Assembly (NCBI RefSeq): GCF_901709675.1
Contig: NC_051097.1
Span: 9,466,039-9,530,038 of the forward strand
Source of the DNA: Syngnathus acus
Lineage: Eukaryota; Chordata; Actinopteri; Syngnathiformes; Syngnathidae
Reading direction: 5' to 3'
Length of the DNA: 64,000 nt
Shown in pieces: positions 47,121 to 58,307 of the stretch (position 1 is the stretch's first letter; each line of letters opens with the position of its first letter). A model generated the notes under the pieces. The model was not told the origin of the DNA. It worked only from the letters and a program-made list of their open reading frames with translations, and did not search any database. Made by a program: the position numbers and the translations under genes.

Positions 47121-50100
47121 GTAATTTCTTTTTTGTGTGAATATGCTCAAAAATGCCAGCATTAAAAAAAAAAAGAAAAATCGAATTAAAATAACAAAAT
47201 GAGAAAAAGCACAATATCACATATTTTGTCTATTCATGCGATTATAAGCGCTTTGAACAAGATTGAAGAGATAACTTCATTAATAATTGATTTAACGGGA
47301 CTTTCATTGCCGTTGAACTCCAATTGGAATCGGTGTGATGCAAATGTTGCAAAATCAAGATCGTCATGTGCTGATAACAGCTCAGTTCAGGGTCTCAGAG
47401 TTCATTTGATCCAAGGGGAGGTTCTTGCTATTGATGGTAAACCTCCGCTAGCTCGCTCGGTGCGGCCATCTCCTCCTCCATGTTCGTCGCCTATTTTCTG
47501 GTCCAAGGCTTCATGTGCATATGTGTGCACGTATGTGAGCTGGCGGGTGTTGAAAAGGATTCAGTGAAGAGGCGGCTATGGTTCCTCTGTCCAGAAAACA
47601 CACACACACGCACCTGTCCACTAAATACCCAGACAGAGTGGATGCACATGTAGCAATATATCCAGATTCCGCAGAGGCCAATGGCATACCTTCATAATGG
47701 CAGCTCAAGACTATAAGGTTACATACAGGGAAGTCTGGAACCGCCGAAATGCTTTGAACATTTGCGCTCGGTGTTTATTCACTTACAGGATTGCTTTAAC
47801 AGATGTCACTCATTACGTTTTACAAGAATAACCGTTTTTTTATTTTTTTTTGTGGGGGGGGGTCAGATTTTGTCATTATGAAGTTCTTATTTTGTCATTA
47901 TGAAGGTACTGCAATGTAAATGACACATGGAAAGTGTAACTTCCTCGGTTGACCTTATTTGGGTTGTAGTCGATTGTTAAAAACAAGGCGCTCACGGTAC
48001 TTTAATGTGTTTTGGGAAAGGCGTGTTTCAAAAGATAACAGCTGACCTTTGCAAAGAATGGCATTTACCAAATTTGCCGCTCTCCGTGTTCCGCTAATGG
48101 GAATCACAGGTGAAACGTGTCGTGACTGACTTGACAACGGTAACATTCAAACGGAGACTGACGTTTTAATCGCTGAGCCTTCAGAAAAGGCGAGAATTGC
48201 AGTGCAATTGGAAAATATACACAATTGAATCTATCAAACTGTTTGTTTGGTCATACCAATACTCAAGTCGAGCCAAAAATGTTTTATATAAATAAATCCA
48301 TTTATCCATTCATCATTACAAAATAGTTGCAGTCTGCATGTTCAGTCTCAGTTGAAACTTTTTGAAAGTTCTGGCCAATGCTGTAGTTTTGGTTTATGGC
48401 TAGTCGCGAAATGTTAGTGAGCAATAAATATGCAGCTGCACAATGGAACAGAAACACATATTTTAGTTACACATTTTATTTTCTATATAGATATTTATTT
48501 TTCTGGAGCTCAGTCTAGTTGTAAAGGTTACAGTCGGAAATTCACAGATGTAAAATCACTTGTAGTAATATGAATAATTTCGGTTAAATATAAAGAGAGA
48601 CACATGGTGAAGCATAACCTCGTATGAACCCATGTGGATATTTTGGAGTTCCCAGTGAGGAATTGAATCTCCATGAAGCCAAAGCCGAACATTTCATGTG
48701 AGTGACGCCCCACTTGTTGGGTGCTGGAAGATAATCTGACTAACTCAAAGAGCATTTTCCCAACTAATTCCCATTTTGCCTTCAAAGACTAAGTAGGTTG
48801 GAAAACCGAGAACTTCTTTATGTCTTTCTATGTGCCATCGCAGCTTTCTGATTGCCATTCAGGTCGGCAAAGTTTTGGAGATGACTCAACGTGTCAACTT
48901 TATGAGTTTGCGTCTCTCGCCTGTGTGTGTCTGTCTGTGTGTGTGAGGTCGCAAGTAATGCGAGTGCGTGCTTTGATCCCTCAGTGTCGCCATGTCACCA
49001 TGATGGTCGTTACACTGTCGGGATGCGTCTCGTTCTCACCACACAATATTTTGGACAGGAATGTGTGCTATATATGTTTTTATTTTATATATGTCCAGTG
49101 ACAACAGTCTTTTTTTTTTCTATCTGGGTCTTGCAATGTTCCAGAGTCAGTATTAGTATCTCTGACGGCGACCTCTGACCTGAGCACTGTTGACATGGCG
49201 TGATAAGAGAAGGCATATCATTCCAAAGGAGCAAAGTCCCGAGGATGCAGACAGACATGAGCTCACTCTCGCCCTATCTCTCTCAGCTGAACCCCGAGCT
49301 GTGTTGACAGTGTGCATGACGCCCGTGCACACTGACAAGGCCAAATTAAGATCCACACCAGTCGCCATCGCCCCAACCGAGAATTGCTGACAAGGCAGTC
49401 ATAAAGTGATGAATTATATGAAGCCAGCCGTAGGCTAACTTTGACGACATAGCACGTCACTCGCCTGCACGGTTGATTCCAAATTTAACCTTTCATATTT
49501 TATTTTTAATGCAATTAATTTTCTTGAAAAAAATAAATTCTACCCAAGAGCTAGAATTAAAGGTACCAATATTGACTTGCAATGTTGACATGCCAGGCGC
49601 CGTGTTGCTGACAAGACATTGAACGCTGTGACAAGCTGCTTGCTATTCCGCAGCCGCGGCAGCACGGCCGGGGTCACATTGACAAATCTAGTCTGGAGGG
49701 AAACCCGAGCCTATCTTCCCAACAAACATCGCTAGCGCTCTAAAGTGCGTATCCATCGACGGGGATTAGCGCGGTTGTGTGAGGTTGCCTCACCGGGCTG
49801 GCCCCGCTTGCTGTCGGAGGTCGGGATGCGTGTGCGAATAATGTCAATGATTGTGTGCCTTTGCGAGGCTGGCGGGGGTAAAGCCGAGCTTGCGATGACA
49901 AAGGAGAGGAATTTAAATGAGAGAGGATCGGGCTACGTTTGCTCGGAGGATGGAAGAGGCTTTGGCACCATTGTTCTTCTTCTTTGTCATTCCGCCTTCT
50001 TTATCTCTTCAATACAAATCTATCTTGGCTCCAACTTTACTCACCAAATGTCTTTATTTATCTCATTAATCTCATTGCCTCCCGTCTGTTTAAAGAAGTG

Positions 50101-53100
50101 GATGATTTTTTTTTTTACTCTTGAGGTGAAGAACATCCCAACCCGCGATACACTGCGGTGCGCCACTTCCCCCTCCAGAGCTACTGAATGGTAGACCACA
50201 ATTTCCTCAAAGCTGTCCGGAAGTCGTTCTCTAGTGACCTCCGAGGTCCTTCCGACTTCTTAAACTGGAAGCTATCCCTCACCACAGATCCCCGAGTTCG
50301 GGGATTATTGTCATGACATGCCCCGACAACTCCAGCCACCGCTCCGGCCGGCCATCCCAGCAACGGAGTCACGAAACATGACCCGCTCTGACTGGATGTC
50401 CCCAGAAGTGGTCCAAGTTCTGAGATGAAACTCCTTCTGACAGTAAACCGCCAAGCCAACTCTCACAAGACATTTGTCGAAGTGAGCCAGACAATATTCG
50501 CCGGAAGTTCTCGACCTCACCGCACCAGCTCAGTTTCCTTCCCCGTTCAGATTTTTTTTCCCCACTCTGGCCCCGCCCCCATCTGCCATATTTGCCTAAC
50601 CATCTCCGCTTGTTTACAGGCCAGTCTCAAGTCCAACAGACTCATTGATTTCACCCTCTCTTTCTCTATTCGTCTCACGTTCTTTCTAATAAACACACAG
50701 ATACACACACACATACACACAGAGACCCTCTCTCAGCAATTCTGCCACAGCCCCCACCCGTGCTTAGTAACGGCTCTAATTGCAATCAATTAAGAAACTT
50801 CAGAAGGCTGAAATAGGAGCTGTGACAAGGGGCATCCGCTGAGCTGGCAGACAGAAAGAAAGAGAGAGAGAGAGAATCATGTTGGTGTGCAGGGATGAGC
50901 TAATGGTAATAATGTGATTGATGTGGCCACAGCATCTGAAAGTCACATCGTTTTTCACACCAGGTATTGATCCGTGACAGCATCCTCCTTTTAGCTCCAA
51001 AGCACAGCGGATAGGGAATGGTACTCATGCTGCCACATTTAGAGGGGGTTGGAGTACGTCGAACGGAAATGGATTTAGTCATTCTCCTGAAGGATTTGGA
51101 CGTAGTACTAATCGGCATATGGATAAGGCGCGATTGCTGTTTGTCACGTAGTAGAGCACTGAAAATCGTTGCAGCCTTATGAACTTTACAAATCTTAATC
51201 CTGAAAGAACCTGTCGCAAATTATTCATGTAAAACTGTCATAGGTGGTGAACAAGTTTACAACCTGACCAGATAACTTGAGAATATTACATACAGGCATG
51301 CTAAGAGATAAAAAAAAAAAAATATTCCACAAGCAGCACATTTTATTGCGTGGAGCCGGCATGAAATAGCTTGTCAGGGTCTCACATCTCTGCAAGAACC
51401 CGCTCTGTGTTTTCTTAGCGTGCAGCAATAGCGTCTACTGTAATGGAGTGGAGAGCAGCTGATCAAACATCATCCCCAACCTTCCCTATTTCTTGACTTC
51501 AATTTGTTTGCATATGCTGAACTGATTGGTCCCAAGACACAATCTCGGAGACATCTTGACTGAAATAGTCTTTTGTAGAGATACAAAAAGCTTCAATCAA
51601 TGAGAAGCAAGGTTTTTTTTTCTTTTTGCTTAGACAAATATTATAAATAGTTTTCTTAACTGGAATTGTGCAGATCTTTACAACTTGATGTCACGGAATC
51701 ATTTGGTGCAAAGCTTGTGTAAAAAAAAATAATAATAAAAAATGGCCGATTTTCGATACGTAGCCAAGGATTGAAGTGTTTTTTTGTTTTTTTTAAAGGC
51801 TCACTGTATAGTCTCGGGTCTCGTGTTTATCTGTCTTTGCCTCAGGGCCTACAAACCCTTTTATCTTGTCACCCTAATGCATGCATGAATGTGTGTTTGT
51901 GTGTGAGTGAGTGTGTGTGTGTGACAAAAAGCAAATGTGTGCCAGAGAGAGTGTGCGAGATAGCAGGATAGGGAGATGGGATGATCAATATGGAGACGTC
52001 AGGAGGTCTGCTTCTACCAGGGAGAGAGGGAACAGGACACCCGGCAGTGAGTGGAGAGGAGAAAGCAATCGAGGGGAGACAGTGAGGGAAATAAGCCCAT
52101 GGGAGGGGGTGAGGGGGGTGCAACGAAAGAGGCGGGTCGGGTCATTTGGGGGCTCGTTTGGGTACAGTATCGAGGAAGAATATTTGTCCTAATTGTGCTT
52201 CTTTATGACTCTCAGCATAGTTGGAATTGTGAGCTCCCCCTTCAACAACAATGAGAAAAAAAAATACATGTATTTATAACATTCGTTTTGATGCATAATT
52301 CAGACAACATAAACATCAAACGGGGAAAGAAGGCAACTTTATTCCTCTAGATCTAAAAGCTTCGACTTGACACCCATAATGAATATTTAAACTTTGATGA
52401 CCTTACCCACCATATGCCAGTAAATGATTCTTCACCGCCCCCCCCCCCTCGCAACTCTATTTTTATACCTTTGTCTTCTTTTCATCCTGCTCTCTTTTTT
52501 TCTCTTTTGCCATTTTTTTTCAATTGCTGTCACCTGAGATTTTTCATCTCTTTAATCAAGACGGAACCACTGAGACATGAGACAAGTTAGCGGACGACTG
52601 CAAACGTACGCTAATGTAAAAGAAAAAATGGAATTGAATTATATTTATATTATCTGTGGAAATCATGAAGTGTTGTGAGTTCACAAGGGTCTAAAAAAAA
52701 AAAATAGAAGAAATATGCTATGTAGTCTTGAGGGATCAATATATTTAGAGGATTATGCGTGACATTAACATTCAACCAAGAAAGCACTCCAAGGAAAAAA
52801 GCAAATAAAAAGCATTGTATATGAATTACTGTATAAATAAAATAAAAATTAACATAGGATTACCATGCTGTATAAATCATGTACATGATACAGACATTGA
52901 TTAGTGCTAAGGATCGGTTCAGATTTTATTTTTGCTTCGAGGCCTCGGGCAGACGACTCGCAGGTTGCCCAAAAGCGTACAAGTGTATGTGTGTGTGTGT
53001 GTGTTGAAAGACAAAGTGAAAGTCAGATAGGGTGGGACAGAGTGTGACGGGCCATGCACGTGTCCCCTCCTACAGCCAAAATGCATTAGTGTAAGATGAT

Positions 53101-53210
53101 CCGTCTTCTCCCTCGTGGGTCCTAACCTTGGAACGAGCGGAGGAGCAGGTTGCATAGATTTACTCCGATAAAAATACGACCGTTGGCGGTCAACGTCGGA
53201 CGCATCTATT
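47121..53210. other. No gene seen
   Basis: Non-coding. GC-richer patches at about 49600-49800 and 50260-50520, a GA-rich tract at 52010-52150, and a (TG)n run at 52988-53004. Frames of up to 149 codons (49745-50194) show no domain. Confidence 0.5.
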
Positions 53211-53335
53211 TAAGTCGTACCTTGATTTCTTTGTTTAATGCCGAACGCTTATCCCAAAGCGTAATCCCCCATTGAAATGAATGGGAATGCCGTTAATCGG
53301 TTGTGACACCCCTAAAACACCCAATAAAATGTGGA
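53211..53335 (+). repeat. Diverged dispersed repeat with CCATTGAAATGAATGG
   Basis: TTTAAGTCGTACCTTGATTT, then CCCCATTGAAATGAATGGGA (a palindromic CCATT...AATGG core), then GCCGTTAATCGGTTGTGACA and CACCCCTAAAACACCC. I recall this order from an abundant teleost repeat. One diverged copy; family name unknown to me. Confidence 0.45.
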
Positions 53336-54532
53336 TTTTTCTTGTTGGTGATTACAGTTTAGTAAAAAGAATATACTTTGCTAATGCTATTTGCAGTAGG
53401 AATGATGCGCCATGCAAAACTGCTCACTATTTATTGCATTCAGAATCCCACTGGCCAGACACTTCAACCATTATGGCAGTACTGGGGGCTAACTCAAATC
53501 AGTTTTCCAACTGAACTACTCCTGGTTGTGCTGAATGATCAAGAATAATTAGAACAAATACATGTACAATGTGAAATTGATTATTGAATGAAAATGAATT
53601 AAGGGCCCTGACAGCAATACAATATCCCTTCCAAAGCAATTACTCGTGAAGCTCATTATGAAATATTCTGATTTTTGTCAGTAATAGTCCATTGACACAC
53701 ATACTTTTAATACCCTCACACTCCGGTTTGATTAACGGAACTAATGAAGATAAGCATCACTTTGATGAGGCAGGTCCTGAAGATGACCCCTTGACCTCTA
53801 ATATTAAGAAAATACCTGAGCGCAAAGGGGTCATTGACTTACTCTTTGACTGACATTCTCTCTCCTGCGCACAAATACACACATGCACTTTTTAGCACAC
53901 ACTCGCACTCCCAGGGACTGAGAAGGCCTTATTATGTGAGCCAGAGGAAATGCAGACACAGCAGAGGACAGGCCACCCATTGATCCGAGTATAGACTCCT
54001 GGACTTCCCTGGCTCGGCTTTCTTTCCCTTCTCACAGCTCTCCCGCACCGTCTCCGTCTTTTTTAACTCGTTACTTTCCGTCTCGGTTGTGTTGTCTGCT
54101 CCTTTTGTGTCCTGCAACCTCCTCGTTGGGGTTATTATCGCCGTCGGCCTTCTTGAGCGCACTATTGCACTCTCTCGACACTTTGCGATACAATGTCTCT
54201 TTTTTTTAGTGTTATAATCTGAGCAAAGAGCAACTCTGTGTTCCTGTCTCTGTGCAACCTCTTTCACCTGAGCCTTCTGCTCTTGTCTCAAGAGGGCTTT
54301 TGTATTATCTTACAGTCTCTGGGAGCCAGAGGGAAAATGTTATCCAGTAATCAAAGTGTCCTTGAGCAAGATGTAGAGCCCAAGTTGATCCTGAAGGGCC
54401 TGGCTCGCTCCACCACGATTGGTGTTTTTTTTTTTTTTTGTCTTCTGAAAGAGAGGCAAGGACTGTTAAGTGATTGCGGCCTTTTTCATCTCGCGTTGAT
54501 GCTCGAGAAAATGGAAAGGCGAGCACAATGAA
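53336..54532. other. No gene seen
   Basis: Non-coding. A T17 run near 54425. Frames on the minus strand (53932-54291) are low-complexity basic sequence without domains. Confidence 0.5.
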
Positions 54533-54784
54533 ATTGTCAACAGTGCAAAAATCAGGACATTTGAAAAGAGGGAACCGCTAATGCTAATTAATGCTTACAC
54601 TCTGTTTCACAAGTCTGATTTATACTGACAGAAAATGTCCAAATTGTCAACAATGCAAAAATCAGGACACTCATTTAGAAAGATTGAACCGCTAATGCTA
54701 GTTCATGCTAACACTCTTGGTTTACATTTGAGTTGAGTTTCGTGCATTTCACAAGTCTGATTTATACTGACAGAAAATGTCAAA
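54533..54784 (+). repeat. Tandem duplication, two diverged units
   Basis: Unit 1 (54533-54642, 110 bp) and unit 2 (54643-54784, 142 bp) both begin ATTGTCAACARTGCAAAAAT and both end TTTATACTGACAGAAAATGT. Unit 2 has an extra block of roughly 30 bases (TTGGTTTACATTTGAGTTGA...) before the TTTCACAAGTCTGA word. About one base in ten differs elsewhere, so it is not recent. No function is implied. Confidence 0.85.
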
Positions 54785-55614
54785 CCTTTAAAGACATCTG
54801 TGTTTGCTCATATGCAACGAGAAAGACTTTATTTATAATTAGGCCAAGGAGGATAAGGAATAGTCTTTCTCTCAATAATGGTAGCGGGGGACTTTGAAGT
54901 TGATAAGAGGGGCAAAACAATTAAAGCAGAGACTATCGACCGCAGAGCGTTAAGTAGGAGAGAAGTAAGAGGAATGGCTTGTGCATCACTATCAGCCGCT
55001 AAGACCTCTGAGACTTGGGATAAAAACAAAGGTGCCTTCTGTGATGGACAAAGCAACACTCAAGTGGCAGGTGATCCTCCAAATCCTTTTCCATCCATCC
55101 ATCCATCCATCCCTTGACTCCTGCACTAATTTTCTTGCTAGGTGTTTTTCGTCCCTCTTCACCAATCTCCTTCACCTTGTCTCCAACACTCTCCAGCCAC
55201 TTTGCTTTCTCTCCCCAGTTCTTTCGCTCTACCGGACCGGCTTTTATATGAACCATGTGGACCCGGCTAGTGACATGCAGACCTGAATGTGTGTGAAAGG
55301 TGCTGACACATGTGTGTGTTTGTGTCTGTCTCGGAATATGTTTGCGTGTGTGTGACGGAGGTGATGACATGTCTGATCTGAGCTTGGGGCACGGCGACAT
55401 TCTTTTTGAAAGCAGATGATGAGGAAGCAAGATGAAGAAGAAGATGAGGAAGACAGTACTTGAAAAAAAAACAACAGAAGGGATATTTTGTTTTACCCCA
55501 CAGTGAAATGAAAATGAAAGTTTGTGAAAAGACACAGGTGAGATATTAAAATATCAATCCGGTTTTACAGATTATATTTATGGACCCCATAAAAAAATAA
55601 ATAAATAAACCCCA

Positions 55615-55645
<31 letters not shown>

Positions 55646-56759
55646 ATACAATTTTTCAAAAGTAAAATAAAACAAATTAAAATGCAACACTAAAAAAAAA
55701 AAAATTGTACATTATTTTTGATGCAGCGCATGTTTTGTAGATAGACATAACGAAGTGTAAATCCATCAGCCAACCCGTCTTGTAGTCTGTCAAAACGTAC
55801 GCGGGCATTCACCAACTCTATAAAGAAGACACCCAAGTTCATGTGAGGGGTGTCTTGTTAAATGTGATTGATGCCTCCTGTTCTCTCAGCTGCTGAGAAG
55901 AGATGAAGGGACACAAGTGATGCAAATCAGATTGGAAGCTGCCTGCTGGCATCTGACTTCAGGATGGGTGATTAAAAACACATTATGACAAAGAAAACAT
56001 CTGGTGGCACATTCAAAGCCTCCACCCAACAGTAACGTGGCGCCGTTTTAGCCTGGCAGAACATGCGTGCGAGATTAAAAGTGGCCCGCAAAACTCCAAA
56101 TTTAGATTCAATTACACTTTTATAGCATGGCTGTAACTGAAAGCGATCTCCAAGCAATTTGTTTTAATGTCCCAGTCTCGTGTGCTGTAGTTCAAATAAG
56201 AATTAACAGTTGAAAATATATTTCATCCCCGATCGGATCCAAAGACAGACGTAATGATGTTTATTTTTTCCCCCCCCCCTCTCTGTTGTTCCCAAAGTAA
56301 ATATTGTCTTGCCTAGTTAGTTATATAATGAGATAATTAAAATGTAAATAGTGAATGACAAACTAGGACAATTTCGCTTAATAGCAAAATGCCAAAGGAC
56401 AGCATCTGTTCCGGATGATGTTGTCCGCATTATTTTGTCGAGACAAGTTTTAATGTGGATAACATGACATGCGATGCCTTCAAGGTTATTTCACTCAAAA
56501 GATGGAGCTCAATTTCAGGTCATGCTTCATCAGCCCCCCCGAGCATCTCATCGTTTTAAACCCATTTTCAAAATGTCGCCCGAAATGACAATTGGGAAGA
56601 TCGTATTCGATAGCAAAGTCGTAATTGGAGTTTTATAGCTTTGCAAAATGAACCCAATTGTTCATCAGAGAAAACAACTTTAATCTGTCATTTCAAGCAG
56701 TTTTAGTAGTCATTTGCGGGCGACCATTTTGTTGAAGGAAAATGACATAACAGCTCCTC
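54785..56759. other. No gene seen
   Basis: Non-coding with (CCAT)n at 55091-55112 and (AAAT)n at 55596-55649. The 178-codon minus-strand frame at 54999-55535 is built on CA/CT- and CCAT-rich DNA and is treated as chance. Confidence 0.5.
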
Positions 56760-57065
56760 AGATAACATCCAATCACCGCTCAGGATTTTTCTGAATTTGG
56801 TCACGTGACATTTGCGAGCCGAGCTGTGATTGGTCGTTACGTGACCGTGATGTCTTGAAGTCACGCGTTGACTACCACGCTTGGTGGGGCGTCGCCCTAG
56901 CAACGGCTTTTGGCAGGCCGCCACGGACGTTACATAACAATTGATGAATATTTATACGCATTAATGAAACGCTCGCACAGTTCCATGTTGTATCAACGTA
57001 TGCGTATGGATTTGCCTCAAACCCGCAAAGAGGAGCGTGTACACAAAACTCAGGCCAAGCCCGGC
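56760..57065. promoter_or_regulatory. CpG-rich promoter- or enhancer-like patch with RFX X-box
   Basis: In order: a CCAAT box (56769-56775), an E-box palindrome GTCACGTGAC (56800-56809), an inverted CCAAT box TGATTGGTC (56827-56835), a CRE-like TACGTGAC (56838-56845) and an RFX X-box GTCGCCCTAGCAAC (56891-56904) that matches RYYNYYWWRRNRAC at all but one base. CpGs are far denser than in flanking DNA. The segment then gives ATTTATACGCATTAATGAAA, a repeat-free stretch. No coding exon is visible on either side, so orientation and target are unknown. Confidence 0.45.
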
Positions 57066-57396
57066 TCACTTCTCTAAATCCCCCAGTTGCTCTTGTGTGA
57101 ATAGTTGACTTAGTTGCTAATTAGTTCGGCGCGGGACTTTTCTTCCCAGGCCCTGGGTGTGTTTTTGCGTATTTGTGTGCGCTGCGTGTGTCGCTCATGC
57201 AGTGGAGGGGTTAATCCTGGCTACTTGTTGTTCTACATCGCTGCCCGCAACACACCGACCGCTTCTGTCTGTCTCTCTCCGACTTCCTTTTATATCGAAG
57301 CTTTTCAATTTTGACTCTTGATGCACTCGAATGCTCTTCTTTTTTTGTTGTGCAACATTTGCGGTATAGTCAAATATATCTTAGCCAAATTGAGTA
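57066..57396. other. No gene seen
   Basis: Short stretch between the promoter-like patch and the next MITE; contains GTGTGTTTTTGCG-type sequence and a pyrimidine-rich part near 57270-57300. No exon recognised. Confidence 0.45.
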
Positions 57397-57543
57397 CCGT
57401 AATTTTCGGACTATAAGTCGCGGTTTTTTTTCATAGTTTGGGTGGGGGGGCGACTTATACTCAGGAGCGACTTATATACATATACACATTTTATGGCTGG
57501 TGCGACTTATACTCCGGTGCGACTTATAGTCCGAAAATTACGG
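57397..57543. mobile_element. Palindromic MITE, CCGTAATTTTCGGACTATAA ends, copy 2
   Basis: 147 bp, flanked by TA on both sides (57395-57396 and 57544-57545). It matches copy 1 (6688-6855) along both arms and differs mainly by loss of about 20 bases of the T-rich centre. No coding capacity. Confidence 0.85.
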
Positions 57544-58193
57544 TATTTGGATTCAATATTAAATGATATATTGCGCAATATCATCTCACTTCATGTCCGC
57601 ACTACATTTCCGTATCAATATTTCCTATCTAGATCTCCGCCAAACGAGTTGCTGACAAATGACTAATCTAGTTTCTCATGCTTAATTTGACTGAATCTCA
57701 CCTCATCCTTTAACTAATCTCTCTCGCTTTCACCCCCTTCCTCTCTTTGGACTAATGAAAATCTGTAGTGTTGGTCTAATCCCTTATAGCGGTGTGCTCA
57801 CAGTTTCTTTGTTGGTCAAATCTGACAAATGCCCCCCCCCCCCGTCTCACTCCGCAGCACAGGAGCCCTTTACCTCATCGACACACAAACACTCACTAAC
57901 ACGCATATCTTAAACCAATTGTATTTACTGTTGCCTAAATATTAATTAAGGATTCACAATAGCCAGCCAGCAAATGAATTCTTGGCCAAGCAGCTAACAG
58001 GTGATTCCTTAACACCCCCAATGAGAACCTTTTTAGATGTGCTATTACGAAGAAACCTTTGAGGAAAATAATGAGCAACGCTTGCCTCAAGGGATCATGT
58101 GTTACGAGTTAGGTCTAATCTTAAACGAGGCTGGACTGAGTCCTGAAAGTGTAAAAGACCTTATGGGTCACTGATGGCGTATAGAGTGAACAG
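57544..58193. other. No gene seen
   Basis: Non-coding; C13-type run near 57831. Nothing recognised. Confidence 0.5.
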
Positions 58194-58307
58194 TTGTCTG
58201 TCTGTGATGAACATGCACCCCATCCAAGGTGTCGTCTGCTTTTTCCGAATTCGGCGCCAGCTCCCCGTGACCCTGAACAGGATAAGCGGTGTAGAGAAAA
58301 TGGATGG
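58194..58307 (+). repeat. Dispersed fish repeat ending GATAAGCGG...ATGGATGG
   Basis: The stretch has CATGCACCCCATCCAAGGTG, GCGCCAGCTCCCCGTGACCC, then AACAGGATAAGCGGTG and GAGAAAATGGATGG. This is the common teleost word order 'ccagcaccccgcgaccct..aggataagcgg..gaaaatggatgg'. It is a partial, diverged copy, possibly the 3' end of a non-LTR element or SINE. Confidence 0.6.

Noticed and set aside
49745-50194. 149-codon plus-strand frame in a GC-richer patch
   Set aside because: The frame mixes unrelated compositional blocks, has no domain and no Kozak or splice context.
54999-55535. 178-codon minus-strand frame
   Set aside because: Crosses a (CCAT)n repeat and CA/CT-rich DNA; no domain or splice context.
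56827-56904. A class II MHC S-X-Y promoter module
   Set aside because: The CCAAT (Y-like) box precedes the X-box at about 60 bases instead of following it at about 20, and no class II exon is nearby.
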